A DNA stretch of 64,000 nt from Lolium rigidum (taxonomy: Eukaryota; Streptophyta; Magnoliopsida; Poales; Poaceae): positions 339,247,090-339,311,089 of the forward strand of contig NC_061514.1 in the NCBI RefSeq assembly GCF_022539505.1, given 5' to 3'. The stretch's first letter is position 1; each line of letters starts with the position of its first letter. The translations under genes were made by a program, and so were the position numbers. Under the pieces are notes generated by a model that did no database searches, was not told the origin of the DNA, and saw only the letters and a list, made by a program, of their open reading frames with translations. Shown piece after piece: positions 44,251-55,636 of the stretch.

Positions 44251-45818
44251 CTAGTTCAAGCAAGCGAGAGCTTCGAGGATGGAACTAGCGAAATGCATCT
44301 GGACCAACTCGTCGACTGTCGAGAAGAGGGGCACATGTACAAACAGAGACTTGATACCATGCTCCTCTGCAAACCGGAGAGAGTGGTAGTACACATAGTT
44401 GCATACGAAACGCCCAGCGTCATCAGAAAGCATCACGTCGTAGCCTGTCTTCCGGAGTGACTTGGTTAATTCTTTCACCGGAAGAGTAGTCTGTGTTGAC
44501 CATGGAAAGTACATACAAGCGTGATTAGTCCTAACTCCTAAGATCAGCAGAATATGACGGCAGTTCTGAGCAACATTTCAACAAGACATTTTGACTTTTA
44601 CCTCTCTTATCCGTGAGATGCTTCCATCAGATGGCACAATAGGGACTCTCTGCATATTAACACTGAAGCTGATGAAACCCAATGCAACAAGAAATCGGTA
44701 GAGATAATGACAGATATGCAATAGGACAACAACGCAACCTGAGGTTTCCACCCTAGCTCATCAGGGCAACGAAAGGTGGCCTCATTAACGGCTTGGTTCT
44801 CAAGAGCAAACCGCGATGCACCACTGTTAACTCCAAAGTGAACCTGAGAAAAGGTCCATACAGAAATTGTTTTCAGTGACGATGAAAACACACTAGAAAC
44901 TGTTCATATCTTTCGGAAAACATCAGTCACGGGATGGTGAGTAAATGAATAACATCTGGTCAAATGGAACTCAAGCAATATTATTTCCCATTCTCACTTG
45001 CATGTGTTCCACACATCTTGAATGTTGTAAGCTGACATGCAGTTAGACTATCAAATGGGAGAGAAATTATTGGTGTTTTAATTTATGACTCTAAGATCAC
45101 ACTGTATCAACTACAACTAGTCAGTAGCATCATCTGAGGACTATAAACAGAAGTGGACCTCCAACACTAGGTACTCGCCAATTATATGCAATTCTAAATT
45201 ACTAATCAGGTACCAAGCACAATCCTAAGAAGTAAAATAAACCAGTGGTTATTCTAAATTGGAAATTTCTTTTATAATCCAGGAGACATAATTTCTACCA
45301 ACACTGTCCAGGCGCAGTAAACCATTTCTATACCCACAAGATCTGACAAAACTGTTAGTTCTGATTGGCAATGCATGGAGAAGCTTTCCAGTTGAACTAT
45401 AGATAGCACTGATTTTGAACTCCAGACTGAGGCGATAAGAACACATCGAACAACGTAAATGCACATTTGAGCTGAAAGTTAGAGCAACATTGAGTAATCG
45501 ATCATGATCCTAGAAACAAATTCAAAACTAAAGAGTAAGGGGGGCACTGACCCATATTATTTGACCCTGGGCTGATGACCCGTTTTCTCTGTCTCCAGTG
45601 GCAGATTCTAAAACTTTGTACAGTGCTCCAAGTGCCCCCTGCCCTGCAGTTTCGAGAATTTCGCAGCTTCCAAGCACGAGATTTTTTGGCAGCCCTCTCT
45701 CTTCAATGAATGATCTAAGACTGCTCACGATTTTCTCAGTCGGGTTCTCCGCAACTCCATGAAACTTCTTGAATCCAGTAATGTGGACGGTTACAATTGA
45801 AGGTCCTTCGGATCCCAT
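44251..45818 (-). CDS. Pyroglutamyl-peptidase I (pyrrolidone-carboxylate peptidase, C15)
   Basis: Four coding exons with GT-AG borders: 45818-45552 (89 codons), 44843-44739 (35), 44649-44602 (16) and 44490-44251 (79 plus TAG); all phase 0, 219 aa in total, the usual size. The enzyme is a cytosolic cysteine peptidase that removes N-terminal pyroglutamate from peptides. Visible marks: N-terminal VTGFKKFHGV-like strand (here HITGFKKFHGV), VHFGVNSGASRF, NQAVNEATFRCPDE, the cysteine in DDAGRFVCNYVYYHSL (catalytic Cys region) and the histidine in LFVHVPL (catalytic His region). Exon 1 read alone runs past the donor to 45528; splicing is needed. A CAG acceptor at 45827, eight bases before the ATG, implies an upstream noncoding exon. 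Intact and probably functional. Confidence 0.94.
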
Positions 45819-45826
45819 TTACCCTT

Positions 45827-47062
45827 CTGAGAAACACAGAACAACAAGACTTGTTAATCCAATACTAGGAAGGATGATCAGAAGAGTGTGATATTTTAGG
45901 AAAGGACAGACTTGACGGCAATGTCAATACCATCAATGTGAACTTAATAAATCCTAGACGTTATATGGAATCTATTGCAGGCAGTTTCAACTGCCCCAGG
46001 AGAAGTGCTCATGCATAAAGCATGCAATGAAGTTAAGATGCCAAAAAATACAGTAACAGTAAGGGGAAAAAAACACCTGAGTTACTAACCAACAAGTAAA
46101 CTGAAATAACAATCAGATGAATAAATTTCACAAGCACTTTCTCCTAGACAGAAAACACTCGCAGCCAGCAGAATCTTCCGAAATGATAAAGCAATCATTG
46201 TTCAGAGACGTCTCAATATTTTATTGGGGAGCGAACAACCTTACTACCCAGCAAACAACATCTCAAACACAAGCAACAGATAAGTAGGACCTGGAAGGCA
46301 TCTAGCTCTTGATTGAAGCGATAAGATGAGGAGAACCTTATCCAAATTCCAAAGCAACTCCAAGCAAACGCAAGAACAAGCAAGCATGGCCACGAGAACA
46401 AGAAGAATAACACATAGTATATGTATCTCCCAAACAGCGAAGGTCCTACCCAGAGCTGTCGTACACTGTACACATGTATAGGAATCACAGGTCTGCAATA
46501 GTACATCGGAACTAAAGCTCGCACACGACAGCAGATCGGAGCTAAGCATCAGCAGGCGCTGTTCTACAATTGCGTCGACGGGGAAAGTAACCGCACCGTC
46601 ATAATCAAGTACTACTATCGTAGGAAACACACACAGGGAACAACATAAAAGGCAATTCTACTTTTCCGAGAGCATGCTGTGGCGTGGTTAATTGGTCAAC
46701 TCTAGCGTAGCGTGAACGTCGAAATCATCCTCCGGACGAGGAGGTCGGAGAGCCACACAGACCAAGGAAGCCAACAATTCTCCACTATCGCACGCCAATC
46801 AAACACGGCCGGAAACCGATTCCAGCTGAAACACGAGACGAATCCAAGAAAAGGCACCGCCTTTGGAGTTGGACCCCGGCCGATCACCTGAAAATCCCCA
46901 ACCCCCGAGAACAAAATCCGCCATAGCCAAGCCCCAATTTCGCAAGCGAGCGAACAAGAAACCCTCAGCCAAGAAAAGGAGCGGTGGAATTGCGCACGCG
47001 CGGAGCAGACAACACAGCCATCGACGCACACACCAGACCAGAAATTACTGCGAAATTCTCAC
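45827..47062 (-). other. Probable 5'UTR intron of the pyroglutamyl-peptidase gene
   Basis: The acceptor TTTCTCAG ends at 45827 and a good donor CCCAGGG/GTGAGAA lies at 47062-47061. The intervening sequence is AT-rich without coding signal; the minus-strand ORFs of about 100-130 codons at 46213-47031 have no domains. Confidence 0.5.
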
Positions 47063-47214
47063 CCCTGGGGAGCGGGGAGGCCGCGCGGCGACGCAAGAAT
47101 CGGGCTTGGAGGGAGGGAGGCGGCGGATTCCTGTGCAGGATTCTTCGGCTCGAGAAATTTTTTTGGCTGGAGAAACGGAGGGAGAGAGGGGGCGAGTCGA
47201 CCGTCCTTTTAAAG
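47063..47214 (-). promoter_or_regulatory. First noncoding exon and core promoter of the pyroglutamyl-peptidase gene
   Basis: A TATA-like CTTTAAAAGG occurs at 47205-47214 on the minus strand, followed about 30 bp later by a CT-rich, start-site-like stretch, then a GC-rich 5'UTR up to the donor at 47062. Inferred; no transcript evidence. Confidence 0.5.
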
Positions 47215-47563
47215 CGCATCACACAGGGGTGAGGAGAGGATGGATGAGTAGGGAAGAACACTGGAAGTGCAGAAGCGATCGGATCAGGGTGGAGGTGGGT
47301 CCCGCACGGCGGTGGCGGGTGGGTGCCGGCTTTGGCGGGTGGTTTGCCGTCGCCGCCTCCTCCTGGTCTCGGTGCAGTGGAGCCAGGATGCTAATCCGCA
47401 ACGTGGCCCAAACCCCTGACAAATTTACACAAGTCATCATGCACACTGTGATCTGACTAGCACACCACACACTCATGTCTCATCAGCTTTACCTGCCTTG
47501 CTTAACACAACCAGCATTTGGCTGGATTAATTATGAAAATGACACGATTCTGGACCTTGGGTG
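47215..47563. other. Upstream region of the pyroglutamyl-peptidase gene
   Basis: GC-rich promoter-proximal DNA grading into unannotated sequence; no repeat identified. The 197-codon plus-strand ORF 46863-47456 crosses the promoter and is not a gene. Confidence 0.35.
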
Positions 47564-48221
47564 AAAGTTTAGCCGAAAACGTCCACTTCTGGAGAACAAT
47601 TTTGGTTCTGACGATTTTGATTAACACTCTACATCAGAACATTGAGGCTTTACTTTTTTTTTGAAGGGATGCAAAAGATTTACCTCTGTCCATTAATTAA
47701 GGGAAGATGATTATCAGTGGCGGACCCAGAAAAATTCGTGACCGGGGGCGTATCATTTGAGTGGGGGCATTTCTTCTCTAAATTTGCCAAATTTTAATGA
47801 ATCTTCTTCAGATTATTTAGAAATACCAAGGGAATTCAAAATTTGAGTGGGGGCCTATGCCCCCACTCAGCTATACCTGGGTCCGTCCATGATGATTATA
47901 TAGGAGCTACGGAGCTTCAAACAAACGAAGTACTAGTTTAAAAGAAGATTACTCTCCCAATATTTCATACCTCAAATGTTTTGCGCCCGCGGTCACCCAA
48001 AGCCTTGACTCGGTCTTGATATTTGCTACTCTCTCAGGTAGGCAACATCGAATGATCGTGGAATACCCTCGTTTCCCTCTTGTTCCAAATCATCCAACTT
48101 ATTAGCATGATGAGGGAGGCCATAGCATTGCGGTTGGGGATGGAGGGGGGAGACATGCCAATCCACCAATGACCAATCCTTGATTGAGAGGTCGGTCGTC
48201 CATCCAAAGAGGTTGATGTTA
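47564..48221 (-). repeat. Duplicated LINE 3' end, copy 1 (with hAT MITE)
   Basis: Minus strand carries the last part of a LINE zf-RVT region (MLISWMIWNKRETRVF at about 48060-48110) followed by a 3'UTR with an A-tract at 47652-47661. Direct repeat of 49463-49932. Compared with copy 2 it contains an extra 177-bp MITE at 47715-47891 and ends at a Harbinger insertion. Confidence 0.85.
47715..47891. mobile_element. hAT-type MITE, 177 bp
   Basis: TIRs CAGTGGCGGACCCAG (left) and CATGGACGGACCCAG (right complement), 8-bp target duplication ATGATTAT at 47707-47714 and 47892-47899. The uninterrupted ATGATTAT site is present in the paralogous copy at 49606-49613, confirming the boundaries. No coding capacity. 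Confidence 0.93.
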
Positions 48222-49462
48222 GAGCATCTTCACCGGTAGCCCCCAAATAGGCGCCGGCAGGGACGCCGACACCTCCGTTTGGGGGACGCCGGCACAACAT
48301 CCTCCATTTGAGGGAGCTGCTCCCACACCGGCGCCCCCAAAACAGCGGTCCCAATAGAAAATTTGAATTTGAAAACTGGAACACAAGCATAGAAATTTGA
48401 ATAAGTTTACGAATATGAAGTTTAGGCCAACACACGGCCACCAGATTCGAATAGGTTTTGGAATAAGAGGTTTGGGCCAACGCACGGCCACCAGATCGTC
48501 GTCTTCGGCGAAAAAAAGGGCTTCCAAGCCAGATGATCACATGATGGAGGTCATGGACGGCTCAACCTCTATGACTTCCTCATCGGCGGCCGGCGGCATC
48601 TCCGTCGCTGCAACAGGATCCATGGTCGGTGCCGGGGGAGACATGAACGCGGACGGTGCCGGGGGAGACGCCGACGCAGCTCGTGCCGCCATCACCTCTT
48701 GGCCGATGCGCTCGCGGTACATCTTGTGCCACGCCCGCGCCAACGGGTCCATCTTGTCCATGTCGGTCATCAAGATCTTCGATTCTTGAGACATTTTGAC
48801 CAACGATAGCTGCGTCGCTTCGTTGGTGGCCTTCATGGCAGCGGTGTGGGCTTCCAGCTTCGCCGCCTCCACCATCTCCCTCTCCAACGCGATCTTCATG
48901 TCTTGCTTGTCGAGGATTGCCTTCCACACGACGGTGGCCCTATCCGACGCTTCCTTGTTCTCAACCGAGAATGAGTTGATCATCTTCTCGAGGGAGGCGT
49001 CCATGGCTGCCAATAACTGCGCCGCATTCCTCTCGGCATTGTCCTTCTTGTTGCCAATGGGGCACCCGGTGGAGGCGCCGGCTGGATCGACCGGCCCATC
49101 TTCCCCGTCATTCAATAGAGTGTGGAGGAGGTCGTCCCATTTCTTGCAACCTTGGAGCTTGTTGTAGCAATGCATGAAGGGGAAGTCTTTGTCCTCGTGT
49201 TGGTGCTTGTACATGTCGAGAGCTTGGAGCATATAGCAATATGTAAGAACAAGGATCAACAATTCATATGTAACAATTAGGATCATCAATTCATATGTAA
49301 GAAGACAGGCGTAGATCATACCCAATCCACCATGGATTTGCCGCTCTCCTTCCGTGCCTTGATCTTCTCATAGTAGCCATGAAACTTGCTACGCGACGCC
49401 TTGATCAAGTTCCAACGGTGAGAGAGGGCGTCCTCGTTCCGGTTCATCTCTATGGTGGCGTA
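48222..49462 (-). mobile_element. Harbinger-like transposon fragment
   Basis: The left end GAGCATCTTCACCGG follows TTA (48219-48221), the PIF/Harbinger target; the empty TTA site is seen in copy 2 at 49930-49932. The right end is missing: the element stops inside its Myb-like coding exon where copy 2 of the LINE duplication begins. It encodes the accessory protein described separately; no transposase. Confidence 0.7.
48537..49460 (-). pseudogene. Harbinger accessory protein: Myb-like plus NAM-associated C-terminal domain
   Basis: Exon piece 49460-49317 encodes the end of a trihelix/Myb-like domain (LSHRWNLIKASRSKFHGYY). A roughly 90-bp AT-rich intron follows (donor GTATGATC near 49316, acceptor near 49225). 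Exon 49224-48537 encodes FPFMHCYNKLQGCKKWDDLL and a lysine/glutamate-rich C-terminal region like the NAM-associated C-terminal family, ending at 48537. In Harbinger elements the Myb-like partner assists nuclear import and DNA binding of the transposase. The N-terminus is cut off and the two exons do not join cleanly in frame with the visible splice sites, so it is treated as a pseudogene. Confidence 0.65.
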
Positions 49463-50250
49463 AAAGTTTAGCCGAAAATGTCCACTTCTGGAGAACAATT
49501 TTGGTTCTGATGATTTTGTTTAACACTGTACATCAGAACATTTAGGCTTTACATTTTTTTAAAGGGATGCAAAATATTTACCTCTGTCCATTAATTAAGG
49601 AGAAGATGATTATATAGGAACGGAGCTTCAAACAAACTAAGTACTAGTTTAAAAGAAGATTACTCTCCCAATATTTCATACCTCAAATGTTTTGCACCCG
49701 CAGTCACCCAAAGCCTTGACTCGGTCTTGATATTTGCTACTCTCTCAGGTAGGCAACGCCGAATTATTGTGGAATACCCTCGTTTTCCTCTTATTCTAAA
49801 TCATCCAACTTATTAGCGTGATGAGGGAGGCCATAGCATTGCGGTTGGGGATGGAGGGGGAAGACATGCCAATCCACCAATGACCAATCCTTGATTGAGA
49901 GGTCGGTCGTCCAACCAAAGAGGTACATGTTAGGGTGATTAACCCAATCTTTGACCAACGGTCAGACTCTCTTGGAGAAACGGCATTGAAAGAAGAGGTG
50001 CTTGCAAAGCGGGTAGCATCGTTTCTTCTCCAACCGACCAGCCATCCAAAACTAATTGTGTATAGCCAACCATGGAAATGATGTTATGCTATGGGGGAGC
50101 CCAAACATTCCATGTGAGAGTGGAGCCCGAGAAATGTGCCTTGTAAGATGAAGAGGATGAGTTGGATCAAGGCGTCGAAAATATATAGCAGTTTTGGGAG
50201 TAAAATGGCGGTCCATAGGTCAACGCTGTCGTTCCCGGCGTTCAGATCAT
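49463..50250 (-). repeat. Duplicated LINE 3' end, copy 2
   Basis: Direct repeat of copy 1 starting with AAAGTTTAGCCGAAAA and ending its shared part near 49932. It lacks both the hAT MITE and the Harbinger insertion. Beyond the shared part it continues further into the LINE zinc-binding tail (complement strand KHLFFQCRFSKRV at about 49985-50025). Dead copy. Confidence 0.85.
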
Positions 50251-50686
50251 CAAACTAGCTAGTTATTCCATCACATGGTGCTCAACTTCTTTGTGTATGG
50301 AGTTGGGCTAACTAGCTAGTTATTTCATCACATGCATGTATTTAAAGATCAAGCCATGTCTTTATCTTAGATCATCCAAAAAACAGTACTTTTTGAAGTG
50401 TTCAAGAAATATCCGAATTAGATTGAGTCATGTGACAACAGTTTTTGAGAAAATAATCGATTCACCCCCTTTTAAAAAACATAAATATGGGGAAGCGGCG
50501 ATAGAGGATTAGGATTTAAAAAAAAAAAGTTGGCTGAGTTTAGTTATTTTTGCACACCTCGCAAGTAACTTCTGATTTGCATGAAATTCAAAATCCATAA
50601 ATGGGCTTGAATCATTTGCATATGAAATATTCTAGAGAATGCAACTTTTTAAAAAAAGAAATGGAGCGCTCCGAACCACACCTTAA
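50251..50686. other. Spacer with short duplication
   Basis: AACTAGCTAGTTATT followed by CATCACATG occurs twice (about 50253 and 50310). Nothing else recognised. Confidence 0.4.
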
Positions 50687-50956
50687 GACTGCTCATAGTG
50701 GGAGTAACTTAGGTAGTAACATCACACATTTTAATGTATTTTGGTGACATGGCATAGCAATAAATGAATAAAGAGAGTGAGGTGGTAACTAGCTATGTTA
50801 CCATAACATCACACACCCCAAGATAAAATGAGTCTACTAACAAATAAATGAGACTTTGCATTATACCATCTCTAAGTTACTTTCCACTATGAAGGTAGTA
50901 ACATAGACTAGTAACTTATGCATGATACCACCTTATGTTACTCCCCACTAACAGCC
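50687..50956. mobile_element. Tourist/Harbinger MITE, 270 bp
   Basis: Target duplication TAA at 50684-50686 and 50957-50959. TIRs GACTGCTCATAGTGGGAGTA (left) and the complement of the right end, GGCTGTTAGTGGGGAGTAAC, align with a small gap. The interior has the GTAACATCACACA/GTAACATAGACTAGTAACTT pattern of a MITE common in wheat-tribe genomes. Confidence 0.85.
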
Positions 50957-52644
50957 TAAAGTTATGGGAGGTTTAGTTTGACATTGAGCCAGTGTGCAAT
51001 CAGTGGATTGAGATAACACGCATTCACACTACACCGTTATGGCGCCTAGCTAGCAGAGAGGCGGAATATAAATTTGCCACTTCCTCACTGAACGCAGAGC
51101 AAACCTCTTGTCACGGCGACGGTGTTTCCATTACGGTCACAGGGTGAGCTCACAGCTCTCCTCAATGATTGCATCAGTGTGGTTGTACTCATCGAGAAGC
51201 AACCGATCGGAAGATTGGAGGCTGAGATTCGTCCAAGGGCCAGAAGCACACTTGATCTGAACATCCTTTTGTTTATTTTTATTGGAGTAGTATCATTCCA
51301 ATCAGGCAATACCACAAACCACGGCTGCGCACCGGAAGCAGCGAGTGGTTACGAAGAATCAAGCGTGTGTAATAGACTAATACTGCTGACAGATCATTAG
51401 CACAACTCCATAATGCTCTACAAGTAGAATCAAGCATCTGAGAATGCAGCCTCCCAGCTGGAGTTTAAGTGCACGCTTTACTCCATTTTGCAGATAAGAT
51501 CTCATACCCTTGTACAAGTGTCTACTCCTGATAAGGATAGTTAACGTCCTCTAAGACGACTTAAGAATCATATTATCATATACTCTATAACAATGGTCAC
51601 TGTTGCTATGCATTTAACAAGTAGAGAAATGTCTTTCCCGTCCTAAATATACTCGTCGGTGGTATATATATTTTTGTAGATGGAAGGCTCAAGCAAAACC
51701 CGACCTCAACTTGATAAAGCCAGAATTGCAGAGTTACAACATCAGCGGTATAGATCCACATGCTGAAGTTCTTTGCCAAGAAAGGGGCCTTAGTTTCTGG
51801 GTAGTGATCGTATGTCGGCAATTGACAACGTGCAAATAGTTTGCAAGATTCTGTCCCGAGATTAAACTAAAGCTCACCCTAGTGAGAGTTGGTCACAAGA
51901 TGAGAGACTCTTCTTAGTTGGCTCGGAGGGCTACTCCGGTGCTCCCCCCTAAACTAAGTTGAAGGGTCATAGTTGACATTTTTTTCTATGTTGGATCCGC
52001 CGAAATTCATGTCTAGCCCATGTATACTTGTCTATATTGATACGATATGTATACGTCGCGCAAGGAAAAAGAAGAGATCACATAAGCAAGATCTTTATAG
52101 CATTTTTTTTATTTCGGCATACGCACGTGACCGTAGATACGTATAAAACGAGGTACAACACAACGGCGGACCATACGGGCCTGTACATGGCTGTACGGAC
52201 GGTGGATCTACACTCAAAATTCCTCTTACGAACATCTATGGAAAGATCTCCACCATTATTGTATTTTACGTGCCCATATTTTTTTCAGGGGAGGAGCACC
52301 GGAGCAGAAGTGGTTGGCTCGATGTAGATGTTGCAGCCTCCACGGGCATCACGTTTTTCTACCAGATGATGCATGGATCATTTCATCCAAAGCTTCATGT
52401 GCAGAACTGTGCCTTTTTAATCCCTACCGGCGAGCCCAGAAGTCCTTTTAGTTTAACCTGCTAACAGCACCTTTAGTCACCTACCAGCCGGCAGAGCTGG
52501 TATATATACAAGCATTGGGTTGAGCTGACCCCAATGGATTTCAGAAAACTCTTTGTTAAGCTGACACCATTAATTTTCTCCTCTAGCTTTGCTCCTTCAT
52601 CTGCTCCTCCTACCATTTGATGGTTTTGATCCTGAAAGTGTTAT
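50957..52644. other. Unrecognised low-copy sequence
   Basis: About 1.7 kb with only short ORFs. 51122-51400 plus (92 aa) and 51085-51315 minus (76 aa) overlap on opposite strands; neither shows a known domain, and no splice-supported gene model was found. Confidence 0.35.
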
Positions 52645-52659
52645 CACTACTAGAAAAAA

Positions 52660-53035
52660 GGCTTTCAGTGGCGCACCACATATAGCCATCAGTGGCGCAC
52701 TAGTGGTGCGCCATTGACATGCCCTCCAGTGCGCCACTACTACTCCAAAGTGGTGCGCCACTGTTGGTCAGAGGCAGTGCGCCACCACTGTGTAGAAGAG
52801 GTGCGCCACTGCAACAGTTTTGCGTGCGCCACTGGTCCAGCTAGTAGGTGCGCCACTGCTGCGTGAGTACGTGCGCCACTGCCCTCTCCAGGACGTGCGC
52901 CACTGCTACTTATCCTTGTGCGCCACTGCTAGTCTCGGAGAGGATCACAGGGCAGTGCGCCACTGGATCAGCAGCAGTGCGCCACTGCTACTTAGTGGTA
53001 GTGCGCCACAGATGGTCCACTAGTGCGCCACTGCT
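52660..53035. repeat. CACTA subterminal repeats (GTGCGCCACT)
   Basis: More than a dozen copies of the 10-mer GTGCGCCACT or its complement at irregular 20-40-bp spacing; expected transposase-binding sites. Confidence 0.85.
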
Positions 53036-53268
53036 AGGATTTCGAATTTTTTTTTTGTATCTTGGCAGGTATTTATACAGGTTGTATATGACAGTACAAT
53101 AGCACAATACAGGATATATAACAGCATATAAACAACAGCGACAGCTTATCCATACATAGTTCTTCACATTAGCCCCACATGATTCACAAGCATTCACATT
53201 AGAGGTTACAATGCAAGTTACGGTGTTACAAGTCACAAATGAGCTAGTAGTGGCACAAGGTCGATCAT

Positions 53269-53598
53269 CTAAACTAGCATCACATAGAAGAGAGCTAGAG
53301 TCACTACTAGCACCGTCCCGATGAAAGTGGTCTTCATCCGGTTCCTCCTCCGCTCCGTCCTCTCTCCCGCCGGATAGCGTGCGTATCTGTCTTCGGCCTC
53401 CGCTCTAGTGGTGTACCCTTTGTAGCCGTTACCGCTAAAACGGTGAACCTGTCTCCGACACTCCTCCCGGTCGTTGTAGACTCCGGGAACCTTGCCCTTG
53501 TACACGACATACCACGTCATATCCGCGTACATATGCACAAGCCAAAGAAACATTAGTGCACGCTCATAGATGTTTGCAACGAATAAGAGCAAACTCAA
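53269..53598 (-). CDS. Viroplasmin/RNase H1 N-terminal-like ORF of the CACTA element
   Basis: A 109-codon minus-strand ORF with the compact WYVVYKGKVPGVYND core, a CRRQVHRFSGNGYKGYTT block and a hydrophobic C-terminal segment (IGTVLVVTLALFYVMLV, a likely membrane anchor). This small domain, known from caulimovirus inclusion-body protein and RNase H1 N-termini, is recurrent in grass CACTA elements; its role there is unknown. The first ~25 residues before the core are poorly constrained, so the start is uncertain. The ORF is open, but expression is not shown. Confidence 0.6.
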   Translation of the reverse strand: MSLLLFVANIYERALMFLWLVHMYADMTWYVVYKGKVPGVYNDREECRRQVHRFSGNGYKGYTTRAEAEDRYARYPAGERTERRRNRMKTTFIGTVLVVTLALFYVMLV

Positions 53599-53599
53599 A

Positions 53600-54720
53600 A
53601 ACGATCCAAGTAGTATGAACTAAAAGGCATGCCTCATACATTGTTGGTCGGAACAAATATTAACATTTAGGGACGGAGTAAGCGAAACCAAGTAGGATGC
53701 ACAATAGATTGATACTTGTGTCATCGCACCAGGTTCACTTACCCCTCCCCCAAGTGTATAGGTGACCAACATTCTAATCATCGGCATTTTGAGATACCAA
53801 AGCAAATGGAAGAATGACAAGGGCCTCATACTTTGTCGGTCCAAACAAATATTAACATTTAGAGAAGGCGTCGGTGAAACCAAGTAGGATGCACAAGAGA
53901 TTGATACTTGTGTCATCGCACCAGGTTCACCGACCCCTCCCCAAGTGTATAGGTGACCAACATTCTAATCATCGGCATTTTGAGATACCAAAGCAAATGG
54001 AAGAATGACAAGGGCCTCATACTTTGTCGGTCAAAACAAATATTAACATTCCGTGATGGCGTAAGCGAGGCCGGGTAGGATGCACAAGACATGGATATTT
54101 GTGCCATCACACCAGGCTCACTTACGTCACCACGGAGTGTACAAGTGACCAACCATTCTAATCATCGGCCAATGCAATTAAGAAGTGCCAACTCAAATAA
54201 GAAACAAGTAGCTAGTATGAACTAAATGGAATGCCTCATACATTGTTGGTCGAAACAAATATTAACATTCCGGGACGGAGTTAGCGAGCCAGGTAGGATG
54301 CACAAGAGATTGATATTTGTGCAATCACACGAGGCTCACTAACACCGCCCCGAGTGTACGGTGACCAAGCATTTTAATCATCGGCATTTTGAAAATCTCA
54401 AAGCAAATGGAATGACAAAATGGAATAAGTGCCTCATACATTGTTGGTCGAAACAAATATGAACATCCCGGGATGGCGTTAGTGAGGCCAGGTAGGATGC
54501 ACAAGAGATTGATATTTGTGCCATCACACCAGGCTCACTAGCGACACCCCGGAGTGTACGGTTGACCGAACATTCTAATCATCGGCATTTTGAGATACCA
54601 AAGCAAATGGAATGACAAGGGCAAACAAATATGAACATCCCGGGATGGTGTCGGCGAGGCAAGGTAGGATGCACAAGAGATTGATATTTGGACATAACAT
54701 CATCATACCTAACATCGTAG
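53600..54720. repeat. Tandem array, about 195-bp unit, 5-6 copies
   Basis: Units begin near 53631, 53823, 54014, 54234 and 54431 with GCCTCATAC, plus a partial unit from about 54618. Each holds GTAGGATGCACAAGA, TTGATAYTTGTG, and TTCTAATCATCGGCATTTTG. Spacing is 191-220 bp. No coding potential; the minus-strand ORFs over it are repeats of themselves. Confidence 0.9.
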
Positions 54721-54790
54721 CTTCATACAATTTAATATAGAATTCAAACAACACGAAGCAACGAAGATAGAGTTGACAACACTCTAAGTT

Positions 54791-55278
54791 CTAACTATCG
54801 GTGTCCGAGCCGGATTCGCCGGTGTGGGGGTAGTGCACACGGCGGGCGGTGTCGTCGAACACCTTGACGATCATCTCGCCGTCCCCTCGTACAGGAAGGT
54901 GAGCTGGCAGCCGGGCTCGAGGTGGAGGTCACGGGCGAACTTGTCCCACCCCGTGTGCAGGTACATCTTGCCCTGCCCGTCGAACGGGACCTCCACGGAC
55001 CAGCGGCAGAAGTTGCAGCCTGCCTCCCGTAGCCGCAAGTGCGCCGGCTCGACGCCGTCGACGAACTCGGCGAACTTGTCCGGTAGCCTCTTGATGCCGA
55101 GTGGGTCGTCGTCGATGCGGAGGAGGAACTCGAAGCAGCGTTCCTCATCCGAAGACGAGGAGGATGCGGTGACGGTGACCGTGGGGCCCTTGCTGCTCCA
55201 CCGCGGCGGCCCCTTCCCCGGCCCCGGGCGCCCAGGACCGCGGCCTCGACCGCCTCGCCGGCCACCGGGACCGGCCAT
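54791..55278 (-). pseudogene. B3-like DNA-binding-domain ORF of the CACTA element, frame-shifted
   Basis: From ATG 55278: a G/R/P-rich N-terminus, acidic serine run, then CRWSVEVPFDGQGKMYLHTG and LEPGCQLTFLYEG, resembling a plant B3-type fold. The ORF stops at 54871, but the expected C-terminus (EMIVKVFDDTARR to SGSDTDS, stop at 54791) continues in another frame. The break coincides with a run of four G (complement of CCCC at 54883-54886); a fifth G would restore the family frame. It could be a genuine mutation or a sequencing error. Confidence 0.7.
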
Positions 55279-55636
55279 CCTACATGTTTACATTTTTGAA
55301 CCATATTACGATCCATTCCACTAACAAAATTGGGCATGACCTATGCTAATTTATGTACATATGAGTGCCCCATTTTCGCCGAAACGGAAATGAATCAACA
55401 TTTCGGCGATAATGGGCAACTCTGTCGATCCCCGCACAAGAATATGTCACCATATACACCAGCTCAGCACCATGGCACATGTACAATTGTTCCTCATATA
55501 CACCAGCTGAGCACCATGGACTAGAACTAGTGTTGTAAACATCAAAATAAACACTGTGAGCATCAACCCTTCACTCGATCCCAAATTATATGCATTTGAA
55601 TGGAAAAATAGTAAAAAATCAGTATAAAATGTGAAC

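Noticed and set aside
46863..47456. 197-codon plus-strand ORF
   Set aside because: Spans the promoter and first exon of the minus-strand pyroglutamyl-peptidase gene; basic low-complexity translation without domain.
52820..53102. ORFs over the GTGCGCCACT region
   Set aside because: They translate CACTA subterminal repeats (repeating RHC motifs) and are not genes.
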